A stretch of 64,000 bases of DNA from Trachythela sp. YZ-2020 (GCA_016169945.1 JADLSH010000201.1:124001-188000), one strand, 5' to 3'. Shown: positions 24,812-35,747, numbered from the stretch's first letter. The notes: a model not told the origin generated them from the letters alone. A program made the numbers and translations.

Positions 24812-25024
24812 ATGGCAACGCCAACTAAAATTGTCTCAAGAACGAACGTTTCTCCCAAAACCAAGGAATTTAATTGTCTGATTTGCTTTCAAAAAGTGGA
24901 AAGAGCTGATTACAGAAGAAAGTTGTTTACGTCAAAGGGGAAAACAAACGTGTGTCAGGAGGACCTTGAGCTTGTGTTGGGAGAGGAAATATTTACAGAC
25001 AACAGTGGGAGTATGGGACGATGA
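24812..25024 (+). pseudogene. N-terminal fragment of a zinc-binding transposon protein
   Basis: The ORF starts MATPTKIVSRTNVSP and contains FNCLICFQKVERADYRRKLF then TNVCQEDLELVLGEE. This is a CxxC-type start resembling the first half of the Cys-rich finger at the N-terminus of transposon proteins in cnidarian genomes. The second CxxC half is missing because the frame runs into the end of the opposing helicase fragment at about 25010. The same start occurs in reverse at 61075-61130. Confidence 0.5.
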
Positions 25025-25256
25025 CAAGACATATCGAATAGATCTGTTCTTGTTCACCACGCTTCAAATAGTCGTAAACAAACGGAGCAATGTGAAAAGT
25101 AAGGCTTTTGCCAGACCCAGTTGGCGAGACCATCAAAACATCACGGACGGTCGGGCCGGAGAGATATGCTTCTACAACTTGCCGTTGATTTTCTCTTATT
25201 TGTTCGAATCCAACCTTCCTAAGGCCATAACTTATAGCATCTTTGATTGAATACAT
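24993..25256 (-). pseudogene. RecQ-like helicase, N-terminal fragment
   Basis: Superfamily II DNA helicase start. The frame reads SIKDAISYGLRKVGFEQIRE, then QRQVVEAYLSG (Q-motif-like region), DVLMVSPTGSGKSLTF (Walker A, motif I) and ICLVIVP (motif Ia). About 80 residues remain of a protein that normally exceeds 400; everything after motif Ia is gone at the junction near 25015. It begins just inside the right TIR. The copy at 60905 shows it is element-borne and not a host RecQ gene. Confidence 0.7.
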
Positions 25257-25323
25257 GATGCGACGAATAAAAAACTCACAAAATATCTAAAAGTTATAGC
25301 TTGAATGTTCACCAATGCAGTAG

Positions 25324-26676
25324 ATGGATGGCTTTAACCAATTTTTTACGTCAGTCTTCACCTCCGACACAAGTTCTTCACCCCTTTTCACTCCCTCTAG
25401 TTCAGCTTCTAACTCTCTTGACTCACTAAATGTATCTGAATCCGATGTTCAGTCTTTGTTGTCCAATTTGTCACCCTCTAAGGCTACTGGTCCTGATGGT
25501 ATTCCAGCTTACCTTCTAAAGCGATGTTCTGAGGTAATTGCCCCTTCTTTGACTGCTCTCTTTAAGTTATCTCTTCAGCAGGGTGTTTTTCCTTCTGAAT
25601 GGAAAGTTGCTAATGTTGTGCCTATACCCAAAAAGGGTGACACTCATGAGGTCACTAACTACAGACCAGTTTCCTTACTCTCTCAAGTCTCAAAAGTTCT
25701 TGAACGTTTAATTTTCAATCAGGTTTCTTCTTTTGTTGAAAACTCCTTGTACGATCTTCAACACGGCTTTCGTTGCAAAAGGTCGTGTGTTACTCAACTT
25801 TTGAGTGTACTTCACGACCTTGGTCGTACTCTTGACTCTGGAATGGAAACAGACCTGATTTATCTCGACTTTGCTAAAGCGTTTGACTCGGTGTCCCATA
25901 GCAAACTTTTGTTCAAACTTAAATCGTTTGGAATCTCAGGTCCACTTCTTAACTGGTTTGCTGATTACCTTCGTGATCGCAAACAGTGTGTTGTCGTTGA
26001 AGGAGCTTCCTCATCTTATCTTAATGTTACCTCTGGGGTGCCACAAGGTAGTGTAATAGGTCCTCTCTTATTCATTCTTTATGTTAATGACCTTCCAGAG
26101 GTAACCAATAATAGTACCGTTGCACTTTTTGCTGATGACAGCAAGTGTTATCGTGCTATACGATCACCAGTTGATCGTGATCTCCTTCAGCTTGACCTGG
26201 ACGCTATGTCCAACTGGTCACTTAACTGGAAAATGAAATTTAATGTCTCGAAGACGCTCCTACTTAGGATATCCCGCAAACGTAACCCTCCAACTCATTG
26301 CTACTTTCTTAACAACGATCCAGTTAAGAGCATAGCTAACCAAGTAGACTTGGGTGTTGTTATCAGTAATGACCTAAAGTGGTCCCCTCACATCGCCAGC
26401 TGCACTGCAAAAGCCAATCGTATGCTTGGTTTTCTTCGTAGGAATTGTACGCAAATGTCTGATATTCGCTGCCGTAGGCTTCTTTATCTCTCATCCGATC
26501 TCATCTGTCATATGGTAGTGAGATCTGGGCACCCCAAGGATCGTCACGTGATCTTGCGATCATCGAGGGTGTTCAAAGACGAGCTAGTAAATTTATCCTT
26601 CAGGATTATGAGCTGCCATATCCTGAACGCCTTAAGAAGCTTAATCTATTACCAATATCCTACTGGTTGGAACTAA
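25324..26676 (+). pseudogene. LINE reverse transcriptase (long frame)
   Basis: A 450-codon frame covering fingers, palm and part of the thumb of a LINE RT, with both catalytic sites intact (DFAKAFD and FADD). The last 55 or so codons are out of frame: the homologous protein continues as SEIWAPQGSSRDLAIIEGVQ in another frame. The apparent C-terminus is thus an artefact of a frameshift near 26505. Confidence 0.82.
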
Positions 26677-26758
26677 AGGATATCGTCTTCTTTTTAAATG
26701 TAAGCATGGTCTCTTCGACCTAGATATCTCCTCTTTCGTCACTTTTTCTTCAAACAGC

Positions 26759-27025
26759 TTGTCTCACACCCGTTCGGACAACTTGCTTCATGTTAATCAT
26801 TGCAGGACTTCTCTCTTTAGGAACTCTTTTTTCAACCGAATTGTCTTTCTCTGGAATAATCTCTCTCCCACCATTCGTAATAGTTCATCCGTTTCCTCCT
26901 TTAAAAACAGACTAACTGTCCATTACTCTTCTCTACTTCATTCATCTTTCGATGTAAACAGAATGCGCACTTGGAAAACATTCTGTTCTAAGTGCCGCTC
27001 TTTCAACTTAAGCTGTTGTTCGTAA
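26759..27025 (+). pseudogene. LINE ORF2 C-terminal remnant
   Basis: This frame encodes the end of the same LINE protein: LSHTRSDNLLHVNHCRTSLF, FFNRIVFLWNNLSP and the terminal FCSKCRSFNLSCC. It rejoins the RT after two frameshifts. The C-x-x-C tail is a common ending of this LINE group. Confidence 0.75.
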
Positions 27026-27516
27026 TTCGTCATGTTTTCTGTAAATATTATATTTGTTCTCGTCTTTGATTTATGTTTGTTATAGTTTGTTTTCATAAAG
27101 GTTGATCTTCACATGGGGCTATTCATGTCCTGTTGACCATACCTTCAACCATATTATGTAGTGGTTTAATCTATTTTATGTATGGTTGTAAAGTTAATAA
27201 ATTAAATTAAAATTAGAGATAAACCTTTGGATAAACAAACACGGGAATAGGAAAAACCATCGATACTTGAGTGTTGACAGGTACACGTACGTATGGCCAA
27301 TTCTCAAATCTGATTGGCTAACATGCACCGACTAGGATTCGAGTCGGTAAAATTTGGCGCGCTGCAAGAGCGACAAGTCGACTCCTCGGCCCTTATCAAG
27401 TGGCCAATTTCCGACTCGCGCTTTCGTTGAATTGGGCTTAACTGCGCGTCTGGGCTTTACCGCGCGTCAATGGAGTCGACTTGTAGCAAGTCTAAGGTCG
27501 ACTTGGAGCAAGTCTA

Positions 27517-27634
27517 TGAAATGGCTAGACTTTCTCAAAGTCCCTCGTCTTTAGGGTCGTCTTTATAACGAAGGAATTTTCAAGGAAGTATCTGCGAAAG
27601 AGTAAGGAATTTGCGGAAGTCAATTGTTTATGCA
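27517..27634. repeat. Right flank of the TIR element, duplicated at 61263-61382
   Basis: TGAAATGGCTAGACTTTCTC onward matches 61265-61382 closely and ends at GTTTATGC in both. It marks the right limit of the segmental duplication. Confidence 0.85.
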
Positions 27635-27637
27635 ATG

Positions 27638-27810
27638 GCCTGCGTAGCTGGCGGTTTTAAGGGGTTGGGGTTTGAGGCGAGGGCTGTTGAGGCGCGTGCC
27701 ACGAAAAATTAGGGAGGCAAGGCGCGGTTTTTCACGCTAATTTTTCGCTGCTCGCGCCTCAACTGCCTCGCCTCAACACCCAACCCCTTGAAACCGCCAG
27801 CTACGCAGGC
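27638..27810. mobile_element. Foldback MITE
   Basis: A near-perfect hairpin: GCCTGCGTAGCTGGCGGTTT at the left and its complement at the right, each arm about 75 bp, around a GC-rich loop. It is non-coding, and the frames within are complementary shadows. It starts only a few bases after the end of the segmental duplication and is absent from copy B, so it inserted later or sits at the breakpoint. Confidence 0.8.
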
Positions 27811-27986
27811 TACCATGAAAGGGCTAAAGCATGTTTCGATCTGCCGATTCTCCCAGCTTCGCCCAGTCTTCTGAAAAGCATAAAAGTCAGTTGCGTAAAC
27901 ATTGAAAATGTTATTTTTTTCTAAGGTGTCCACAGATACTGTAGCTGCAATCGATCGTACAGCTGAGTGTTGTTTTCTGAAAGGTC

Positions 27987-28530
27987 ATGTTAAAAACAAT
28001 GGTTTTAGGTCAGAAGGTCAGATTCGAGCTGAAACAAGTCTTAATTACAATTGCTTTGCTAATAATGCTCTTGGAGAATGGCCAGCAATCATACCGTACA
28101 ACATCCTGTTATTGTGATATCCGAGGTCATATGTTTCGGTCAGAATTGATCAGAATCTCGTGGAGTCTTTGTGCAATTTGGAATCATTCCCTTGAATATA
28201 AGGTAATTCATTTGATTTATATTTTTATATTAAAATTGGATCTTTGTTTTTTGTATCTTTACTGTTACTGCCAGATTATTTTTGTAATCGACATGTGATA
28301 TATCAATCAGTGTTATAATTTTTCGTAAGAAGTTACAAGTTCGACTTAAATTTTCTTTGTTCCGCTGCATTTGGTTTTGAAACAAATTATACGACATATA
28401 AGTGAAGTATTATTTTGTGGTTGTTTTGTTTAACTATGCCAGTTTATATACTACACATACTTCAGCTTCCGGACAAAACGTGCTTTGCGCAAAATATTCA
28501 TTATTCGTTTTACACTGAATAAGCCCAGTG
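27987..28530 (+). CDS. Possible two-exon small secreted protein
   Basis: An ATG frame has a hydrophobic stretch (VLITIALLIMLLENGQQ) then SCYCDIRGHMFRSELIR, and ends at the donor TATAAG|GTAATT (about 28201). A phase-0 acceptor at 28465 would add LPDKTCFAQNIHYSFYTE and a stop. The product would carry four cysteines after a signal-like segment. I do not recognise it, the basic residues before the hydrophobic run are not ideal, and no paralogue supports it. Confidence 0.25.
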
Positions 28531-28858
28531 AGCCAGTTCGTTCTAAAATACCGAAGCTTAACGATTCAAAAGAGCGAAAAGTTCGAAGCGGTCCGAAAAT
28601 AGTGCCAACATTGATACACGGAATGATCATGAATAATCTTAATGACATAATAGGCTTGGGAAATTCTATGAACTCAAGCTACGTTTTATACATGGGACCC
28701 GATGAATTTGAGTCCGCACTCAAATGTGCGCCATTTTGCCTATTGCGTTGGACATGGGACGCAAGAAACTAGAGGAATTCGAGCGCAACTAACCGTACGA
28801 ATGAACCTTGTGAATAAGTGGAAACGGGCGAATTTGTGTAGGGTTCGGAATTCATCCA

Positions 28859-29440
28859 GTGTCGTATGAACGTTGTCTCAATGTCTTAAACAATCGAGTC
28901 ATTGACCTTACAGCAAGACGGATGCGCAAAAATTTGATATCTTATTCTTATAACGTCAAAGAAGAAGAACTAGAAAACACAACAGAGAGCATACCCAGTT
29001 CAATGGAGAGTCATTTTGGTATTCAAATTGCCAAATCAACCAAACTAGACCGTTCCCGTAGAATGACTGGAAGAGAACGGCGAGGGGCAAAACCACGGCT
29101 AAATTAGATTACTTCGCAGACAAAGAGACGCAGTGGCGGAAATTTCGGTGCGGTGGGGGGAGGGGAAAGGACTAAAAACAGCCTATTTTGAGTGTAAATA
29201 GGGGGTTTGTCGGAAATTTAGGAGGCTTTGCCCCCGCACCGGAAAAAGTGAATTTCTTCCACTGAAAGAGTGCATATTGAAAATGCTAGGAAGCTGAAGG
29301 GTATGGGAATAGCAGTATCAGAACAGTTTCCAAAAGTAGTTGTAAAAGTACGCAAACGGCTTTACCTAGAACAGAAAACAGCGAGAGAAGCAGGGAAGAG
29401 AATTAAGTTTGTATGGCGCAGCTACTCTGGGAATCAAGTT
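28859..29440 (+). pseudogene. Relic of a LINE ORF1-type (Transposase_22-like) protein
   Basis: The frame 28859-29107 contains RKNLISYSYNVKEEELENTT, a short helix-rich stretch and KLDRSRRMTGRERRGAKPRL, the pattern linking the RNA-binding region of L1/Tx1-type ORF1 proteins (usually R-x-H-R-x-G-R ... K-x-R-P). After a broken stretch, 29276-29440 reads ENARKLKGMGIAVSEQFPK, KRLYLEQKTAREAGKRIKFV, which is the C-terminal domain pattern of that family. The middle has stops and an apparent insertion rich in G and C. Confidence 0.6.
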
Positions 29441-29647
29441 TAACAACCTAAGGTTAAGGGATCCTATTTAATTTAAAACACTATTTATAGAATGTCTATA
29501 TACTAGTATGCTAGTTTTTTTAAATAAGTTGTTATGACACAACAACAACATACAGTAGATATTTGTTGTATTGTAGTGTTAGAACTCAGGTAAATCAATT
29601 TTAGATTATACTATTCTGAGTGGCCTACACCAGGCAAGCTGAAAATT

Positions 29648-29692
29648 TGCTTGATTGATTGATTGATTTAATTGATTGATTTAATTGATTGG
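29648..29692. repeat. (TTGA)n-type microsatellite
   Basis: Imperfect TTGATTGATTGATT repeats with TTTAA interruptions. Confidence 0.85.
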
Positions 29693-29938
29693 CCGTCTCA
29701 AATATTTTTTTGAAAATTATTTCAAAAATTTGTCGGACGTGATCAGCAGCAGTCGGAAAATAATCGAATACCAAACAGTGGGTGCAATGATGCGCTGTCC
29801 TTCTTGGTGTTTTAGAGCAAATACCGGGAATTGGAAAATCCGGCCGCCCCAATTATTTTCCAAATAAGTGATGAAAAACAGATATATTATTTTAATAGGT
29901 CTTATTTTCTCTTTAATAATCATGCTAATACTCACTAG

Positions 29939-30022
29939 GTTCTTGAAAACAGATTAAGCCAAGGTGATGTGGATAGACTAAGCCAATTAAGATTTAATCC
30001 TTTTGAAGCAAACCAAATATAA
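29939..30022 (+). CDS. Candidate last exon, copy 1 (VLENRLSQGDVDRLSQLRFN...)
   Basis: After an acceptor-like CTCACTAG, 27 codons read VLENRLSQGDVDRLSQLRFN followed by PFEANQI and a stop. A second copy at 33722-33802 keeps the peptide with a synonymous change in the Ala codon (GCA to GCC). Conservation of frame and stop hints at coding, but two copies are weak support. I do not recognise a family. Confidence 0.3.
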   Translation, partial: VLENRLSQGDVDRLSQLRFNPFEANQI

Positions 30023-30139
30023 CAATTTCCGGTAATAATACATACCTCTTACATCTTTCAATACAACAAATTAAATATATTGTGAGAATTACATACCAAA
30101 GGATTTCAGTATACCAAAGGATTTCAGTATACTGCTTTA

Positions 30140-31168
30140 GGTCGCGGTCACACTAGCGCTAGAATCGTGCTTGCTTGAACTAAATCCACTTGAATCTGTC
30201 AACACATCACCTTCCAAGCGCGCTTGCTAGTGTGACCGCGCAAAACGCAAAACTCAAGCACGCTTGAAATCTGATACGATTTGCTTGAAATTTCAAAGGC
30301 ACCGAACCACAGTCCAAGCACACTACAGGGTATGTTTGAATCGTGCTAGAATGTGCATTTCAAGTGGATTAAATATTTTAACCAATAGAGTTTTCAGTTT
30401 TAAGAGGAAAATAGACAGGCAATTTGGACATGTCATTTTAATTAATATAGTTCGAGATAGAAGCGGTAGTTTAGAAATATTTTGTTTATCTTCGCAATAT
30501 TAACGCGCCAACACTGCAAATCGAGTAGGAAAAAATGACGCAGACGCCAAGTAGTTCAGATGGATTCGATGATCGAAACGATGCTGCTTTCTTGTATTCC
30601 AACCCTTTTGGTATAAACGAAAGCATACGAAAATGCTGCTTCCAGTAGCCAGATTGACGATCGTCTCAATATATAACCTCGAACAACCCCAGTCGTGGTC
30701 TTGGAATCTCCCAGTACTGAGGTTGATTCATTTGACCAACCATTCTAGCAATAGCCATTATGGCTAATGTTATGGTTCGGACGTATTGAAAATACATCAT
30801 GTTTTGGTTGATTTTTGCAATGTAAGAAATAACTTTCTCCTTCTTCTTACAAGCGATCTGCGTCTGGCAGAAACGCGCGTTCTTATATATTATTGGTAAT
30901 AAAGCAATAGCAAAGAAGCGTTCTCCATCTTGCGCGCCAAATATTTCAAACTGAAACTCTAGACGAAATCCCCCCAAAAATATTTTTAATGGACTTTTAG
31001 ATTATTAGATAAGTTATCTGTCAACAACAGCGAACAAGCAAGCAGTACTTTTCTAGTGTGACCGCGACGTGCTTGGCTTACATTCTAGCACGAGCTTGGT
31101 ATGGTGTTCACGCAAGCACGCTAATCCGGTGGTAATCTCCAAGCACAAGCGCTAGTGTGACCGCGACC
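30140..31168. mobile_element. PIF/Harbinger-like DNA element, TTA target duplication, empty site in window
   Basis: TIRs GGTCGCGGTCACACTAGCG and complement bound a 1029-bp element flanked by TTA (30137-30139, 31169-31171). The related unoccupied sequence at about 36331-36352 reads GACTGCTTTAGTACCACTA, with one TTA and no insert, which confirms the boundaries. A minus-strand frame (30666-30977) and its continuation contain PQYWEIPRPRLGLFEVIY and YWKQHF-like residues, reminiscent of the start of Harbinger transposases; it has stops, so this copy is non-autonomous. Confidence 0.85.
30666..30977 (-). pseudogene. Possible Harbinger transposase N-terminal remnant
   Basis: Within the TTA-flanked element, the minus frame has a basic/hydrophobic region and ends QMNQPQYWEIPRPRLGLFEV. 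After the stop, the frame resumes toward 30610 with residues like YWKQHFRML. Harbinger nucleases often begin with an aromatic-rich segment followed by W-x-x-x-F-R-M. Only this weak pattern supports the call; no DDE residues are present. Confidence 0.3.
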
Positions 31169-31699
31169 TTAGTATACCACTATAAGTACTTCAAGACCGG
31201 ATATATTGAGTTTGAATTACGCGTATTCCTGAATATTTATCACTATATAAATGCAACTCCTTTCAGACCACACTGCCAGGTTAAAACGTCAAAAGTAGGA
31301 CCGCTTTTAGTTCTACACTAAAACAACTTTTGTTGTTCCCAGTAAGATATTATAAAGATTTTTAAGAAATTAAGAGATTACAAAGGTTTGTGACAATGTT
31401 AAATTACAACTTTTCAGAATTCTCCATAGCTTAATAAAACATAAACCTTAGCTAAACCTTATTCTTAATGCAGCAATTAGTTCAGGTGTTACCGTACTTA
31501 AGTTTGAACAAGTCGAAATCAAGCCATGTAGTTGGGACGGGTTGAGAAATGGATGACGGGCACACACACATATTGGGTTGAGGTGGTAATATCGATTCTG
31601 TTCCCGTCCGAGCTTCCAGAACTTCTCTCCGTTGGGTTGTGTAAACGAAACATAATATAGAAAGATTCCAAAATTCCAGATTCCATGTTTTACAGTTTA

Positions 31700-33424
31700 C
31701 CAGTACTATGCCTAGACAAATAAACGCCAAGTATACATGTATGACTCCAATGCTAGTGCGGCGTAATAGGTTTATAGCCAAGTACAATTAGTACATATGT
31801 TCGGTTAATAAATCCAGATAAATCTAAATACATTACAAAGATAATATTGTCACATGTATGTCGGTCGTCGATGAAATTGTAAACCGAGACTTTCCGGATG
31901 ACTTTTGAAATATTTTGTTAAAATTGAAAACTCGAGAGTCGAGAAATAGGAAATTAACAATCTCTTTATTATTTAATTAATTAGGAAAATAATATACCAT
32001 CATATTTAGGATGAAGTCCAGAGTACGAAACGATGTATTAAAAATCCTAGTATTGTAAAGCAACTCACTGGACGAAAATTAAATGTATATTCGCACCCAT
32101 AGACATTAAATTCCTTTTTTCCGCATTTTTCTGTTAATCTCAATTTTCTAAACTCTGCTTGTCGCCCATCATACTACCTAATTATAAATATTGCAAGATA
32201 TAATATTCAAGTATTTATTCAATTACATATATATCGCGAAATCTTTCTGGAAGTAATCTTAGAACAATTTACAAATTCAGTAATCAAAAATAATTGTTAA
32301 TTTCCTATTTCTCAAGTTTTCAATTTTAATATGCCTTGATGCAATTATTTACAAATTAGAAAACCACAGCGTTGAAATACACAAGGAACAATCAAAATTG
32401 TCGCCAAAATTTCGCGTACGCGGCAGGAGTTTGAATACAGCCAGCTTAGCAACCACGTTTAACTAGGGTCACCCTATCCAGGCCATTTTGCCCTATCTGT
32501 AGGGTGACCCTATCTCATGTAAACACTCGCTATTTTTGACCTCCTGGTGGGGTGACCCTAGTGGTAGGGTCACAATACCTCCATGTATTTATAAACAGAC
32601 CCTTAATTCTTGAATGCAAACGAGCTTGTTCCCTATGCCGGCGCCTGTATAGAAATTGGTTTCCTGCCGCAAAGCGAAGGTGTTAGAAAGTGCTTCAAGG
32701 AAAAATAAACCTAAGGAAATAGCCGATAATCTTGCGAAAATATCTTATATATAACGCATAGAATATAACGCATTCTGTATCAAAAATAATAAATAATAGA
32801 AATAAATATATTAGCGAGAGATACAATTTGGTGTAATATAGAAAGATTCCAAGACTCCATGATTCCAAGATTCCATGATTTAAAGATTCCAGATTCCATG
32901 TTTTACAGTTTACCCATGAAAACACGGTAAACTGTAAAACATGGAATCTTGGAATCTTGGAATCATGGAATCTTTCTTCCAGAAAGATTTCGCGATATAT
33001 ATGTAATGGAATAAATACTTGAATATTATATCTTGCAATATTTATAATTAGCTAGTATGATGGGCGGTAAGCAGAGTTTAGTAAATTGAGATTAACAGAA
33101 AAATGCGGCAAAAATGATTTAACCTATGTGTGCGAGTATACATTTAATTTTCGTCCAGTGAGTTGCTTTACAATACTAGGATTTTTAATACATCGTTTCG
33201 TACTCTGGACATTACAACTTCTAATTAAGTCATCCGGAAAGTCTCGGTTTACAGTTACATCGACGACCGACATACATGTGACAATATTTTCTTCGTAATG
33301 TATTTAGATTTATCTGGATTTATTAACCGAACATATGTACTAATTGTACTTGGCTATAAACCTATACGGCCACATTAGCATTGGAGTCGTACATTATCGT
33401 TTATCTGTCTAGGCATAGTACTGC
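31700..33424. repeat. Large inverted duplication (arms about 31700-32252 and 32980-33424)
   Basis: The two arms are complementary over several hundred bases; shared blocks include GCCAAGTACAATTAGTACAT, TGTCGGTCGTCGATG and ATATATCGCGAAATCTTTCT. The left arm carries extra AT-rich insertions. The spacer (32253-32979) contains AGGGTGACCCTA palindromes and part of the direct repeat below. No transposase found, so a foldback element or an inverted segmental duplication are both possible. Confidence 0.75.
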
Positions 33425-33727
33425 TGTTAATTCTTGAATGCAAACGAGATTGTTCCCTATGCCTGCGCCTGTATATAAATTGGTTTCCTGCCGCAAAGCA
33501 AAGATGTTAGAAAGTGCTTCAAGGAAAAATAAACCTAAGGAAATAGCCAATAATCTTGCGAAAACATCTTATATATAACGCATAGAATATAACGCATTCT
33601 GTATCAAAAATAATAAATAATAGAAATTAATATATTAGCGAGAGATACATTTTGTGTAACATGGAAAGATTCCAAGATTCCAAGATTCCAAAATTCTAGA
33701 TTCCATGTTTTACAGTTTACCCTTGAA
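32606..33727. repeat. Direct repeat pair of about 300 bp (32606-32922 and 33425-33727)
   Basis: Both copies begin TTAATTCTTGAATGCAAACG and run through ATAACGCATAGAATATAACG to a tail of GATTCCAAGATTCCATG units ending TTTTACAGTTTACCC. Differences are scattered single bases. The second copy abuts the duplicated exon-like sequence at 33722. Confidence 0.8.
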
Positions 33728-33818
33728 AACAGATTAAGCCAAGGTGATGTGGATAGACTAAGCCAATTAAGATTTAATCCTTTTGAAGCCAACCAAATAT
33801 AACAATTTCCGGTAATTG
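33722..33818. repeat. Second copy of the 29941-30035 segment
   Basis: About 96 bp almost identical to the first copy, including the exon-like frame, ending TTTCCGGTAA. Sequence that follows directly in copy 1 (TACATACCTC...) resumes here only at about 36175. About 2.35 kb has therefore been inserted in between. Confidence 0.8.
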
Positions 33819-33916
33819 CTGCTGGCCTCAGCGAGGCAGCACACTATTCTTTACCTGCTAAGGTTTCTCCAGAGTTCACTTGCCCCAGTCTCTTCCCCGA
33901 CCTATATATAAGATAG

Positions 33917-34092
33917 ATGTTTATCGTAATTCCGGGGGAAAACATCGAGCTTCAAGTCATTTTTAAAATTAGGGGGGGTGAACAAGATATTGTAACTGTA
34001 TGCACGCGCGAATATTCCTTCCATAGTGTGCTCAAAATATTTAATACAAACTTTTACTGTACGAAATTGCGGGTGCAAAAGATTGAAAATTC
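33917..34092 (+). CDS. Possible first exon of an unknown small protein
   Basis: The ATG frame (MFIVIPGENIELQVIFKIRG...) ends at a strong donor AATTCAG|GTAAGT. A phase-matched acceptor near 35458 would add a short tail and a stop. It lies inside the 2.35-kb insertion. I do not recognise the protein; the clean donor is the main support. Confidence 0.25.
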
Positions 34093-34437
34093 AGGTAAGT
34101 GTGGCTATATTTCTTTCGACCTACTGATATACATCATCCTGTTTAGCTGTTTACTAAAAATATTCAGTTCGTTGGAAAGCTCTCATAACTCCCAAACCAC
34201 GTGAAAGCAAAGCATACACAACTATTGAGCAACTGTCTCAATTTGTTGCTTTCTTATATATTTTTATAAGGCCTGGTTTCCATTTGGTCATAAATGTAGT
34301 GAATAAGTCATATTCGACTATGGGATTTATTTTCATATCTTGTCTTTTGTGTGCTGTAAATTGGTCTTAACTGACTGTAGAGATATATCAACACTTTTAA
34401 TATTATATTGGTCACCGCGATATGTTCATGACAGTTA

Positions 34438-34833
34438 GGGAGTGTTCATTATTTATGGTTAGGGGGGGGGCGGTGAAATCATAGGGGGGGCAAAAAAGTT
34501 TGGGGTCCGTTATTGGGGGGCTTGCCAGGGTTTGACTGTAGTTTGGGGGGGTCATAATAGTTTTATAATTTCACTCATATGTATACGTAAAGATGGCTGT
34601 TAATTTTGTCAATTAAAATGGATCCACAGAGCCTCTTCTTTTGGAGGAAAATCACTACAGGTTTAATATTCATATCTAACGGGCTGGACCCTCTCATTGG
34701 CCAACAAGAATCGTGCTTTTCTCTTGATCTTCGAAGACTAGTTGTGGACACAAACGTTTTCAACTTTTTTTGGGGGGGGGGTCATGTCAGTTTTGCTGTT
34801 CCTTGATGGGGGGGTCATATAATGAACACTCCC
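34438..34833. mobile_element. MITE with TTA target duplication
   Basis: TIRs GGGAGTGTTCATTAT and complement, then G-rich GGGGGGG tracts on both sides, bound a 396-bp non-coding element. TTA flanks it at 34435-34437 and 34834-34836, as in PIF/Harbinger. Confidence 0.82.
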
Positions 34834-34842
34834 TTATGCGCC

Positions 34843-35356
34843 TATCAATCTCAGCCCGGCGGGGGAAGGCAGGATAAGGGGCGGGATTTGACGAGAAGGT
34901 AGGTCCCTTGGGTGGGGAATTTGACAATTGGTACAATCCCGGGGGCTGAAGTATTTGACATTGTTAAAAAATTCAATTCTCGGTCATTGAGGTCCTGGGT
35001 ACGAGTTTACATCAGACTTACATCAAGTTTCATACAGTTTCATTCCTTGTTGAGCCTGCATTCCATTTTGCTTCCAAGTGACAAATGACAATGTGGTTTC
35101 AATTTCTACAGTACGAAGTTGAATTTTGTTCCGTTTTATATTGAACCTTTCATAAAGATTCAAATTAAACACAATTTGTTTCAAAATATAAATTGTATCG
35201 TTGTTTGCGTCACTTGAAAATAGTTTTAATTGTCCCTGGGTAACATAGATTTGACCAGCACGTGAATCCCTGGTGGTGGGAATTTGGCACAAAATTTTAA
35301 TTGAATGTCAAATCCTACCCCTTTGCCCCGCCTCCCCACTGCCAGCCTAACATTGA
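34843..35356. mobile_element. Probable MITE adjoining the previous one
   Basis: Imperfect inverted ends: CTATCAATCTCAGCCCGGCG at the left against the complement of GCCAGCCTAACATTGATGG at the right, followed by matching AGGGGC-GGATTTGAC blocks. No clear target duplication. The inside is non-coding. Confidence 0.55.
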
Positions 35357-35714
35357 TGGGTGCATTACTACTTAATGGAACCAGGCTTAACAAATTCTGC
35401 TTAGTACTTTCAAATAATACAATCTTTGTGATTGCATGTTAGTTTGTTTTATATAGGTGTCTCCAGGATGCTCAATGTGAATGTTACAACATACCAGTAT
35501 AGTTTAACACTGTATATGGTAGTGACAAAATAACTCAAGTAGATGAAAAACTTGTCTACAGAGGTGAAATGATGGGTCATTGCCATAAATAGGTGCGCTT
35601 TAATCTTGACCTGTGGGACTGCATTTGTTTCCTATATGCAACAGCTATTATCTGTGATGAATTTGAAAGATAATTTGACTGTGATACTCAGACGATCATG
35701 CACCCTACTTTACT

Positions 35715-35747
<33 letters not shown>

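Larger units (their letters stand above)
25322..27212 (+). mobile_element. 5'-truncated jockey/CR1-type LINE inserted in the right TIR
   Basis: RT motifs: FNQFFTSVFTS, KATGPDGIPAYLLK, NYRPVSLLSQVSKVLE, IYLDFAKAFDSVSHSKLL, SGVPQGSVIGPLLF, ALFADDSK (catalytic Asp pair) and LGVVISNDLKWSPH. The C-terminal part moves to another frame near 26505 and again near 26680, then ends with FLWNNLSPTIRNSSSVSSFK and a Cys-bearing tail. The endonuclease is missing, so the copy is 5'-truncated. The 3' end is AT-rich (AAATTAAATTAAAA). It lies between CACCAATGCAGT and GAGATAAACC, which are adjacent in the copy near 60840. Confidence 0.88.
23798..27516. mobile_element. TIR DNA transposon carrying zinc-binding and RecQ-like fragments (Academ-like candidate)
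   Basis: Long TIRs (left about 23798-24112; right 27216-27516 plus 25258-25320) start AGACTTGCTACAAGTCGACT. The right tip is doubled, with a second AGACTTGCTCCAAGTCGAC. Between them lie the 5' ends of two convergent genes: a small zinc-binding ORF on the plus strand and a RecQ-like helicase on the minus strand, fused tail to tail at about 25010 by an internal deletion. A LINE (25322-27212) later split the right TIR. Academ elements are known to combine a Cys-rich zinc finger with a superfamily II helicase; that assignment is inference. No clear target duplication was found. Confidence 0.7.

Noticed and set aside
24993..25256. Host RecQ helicase gene
   Set aside because: Only the first 80 residues remain, located inside TIRs, with a second broken copy in the window.
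28466..28772. Frame FRTKRALRKIF... after the acceptor at 28465
   Set aside because: It competes with the phase-0 reading of the same acceptor, lacks a start codon and shows no recognisable motif.
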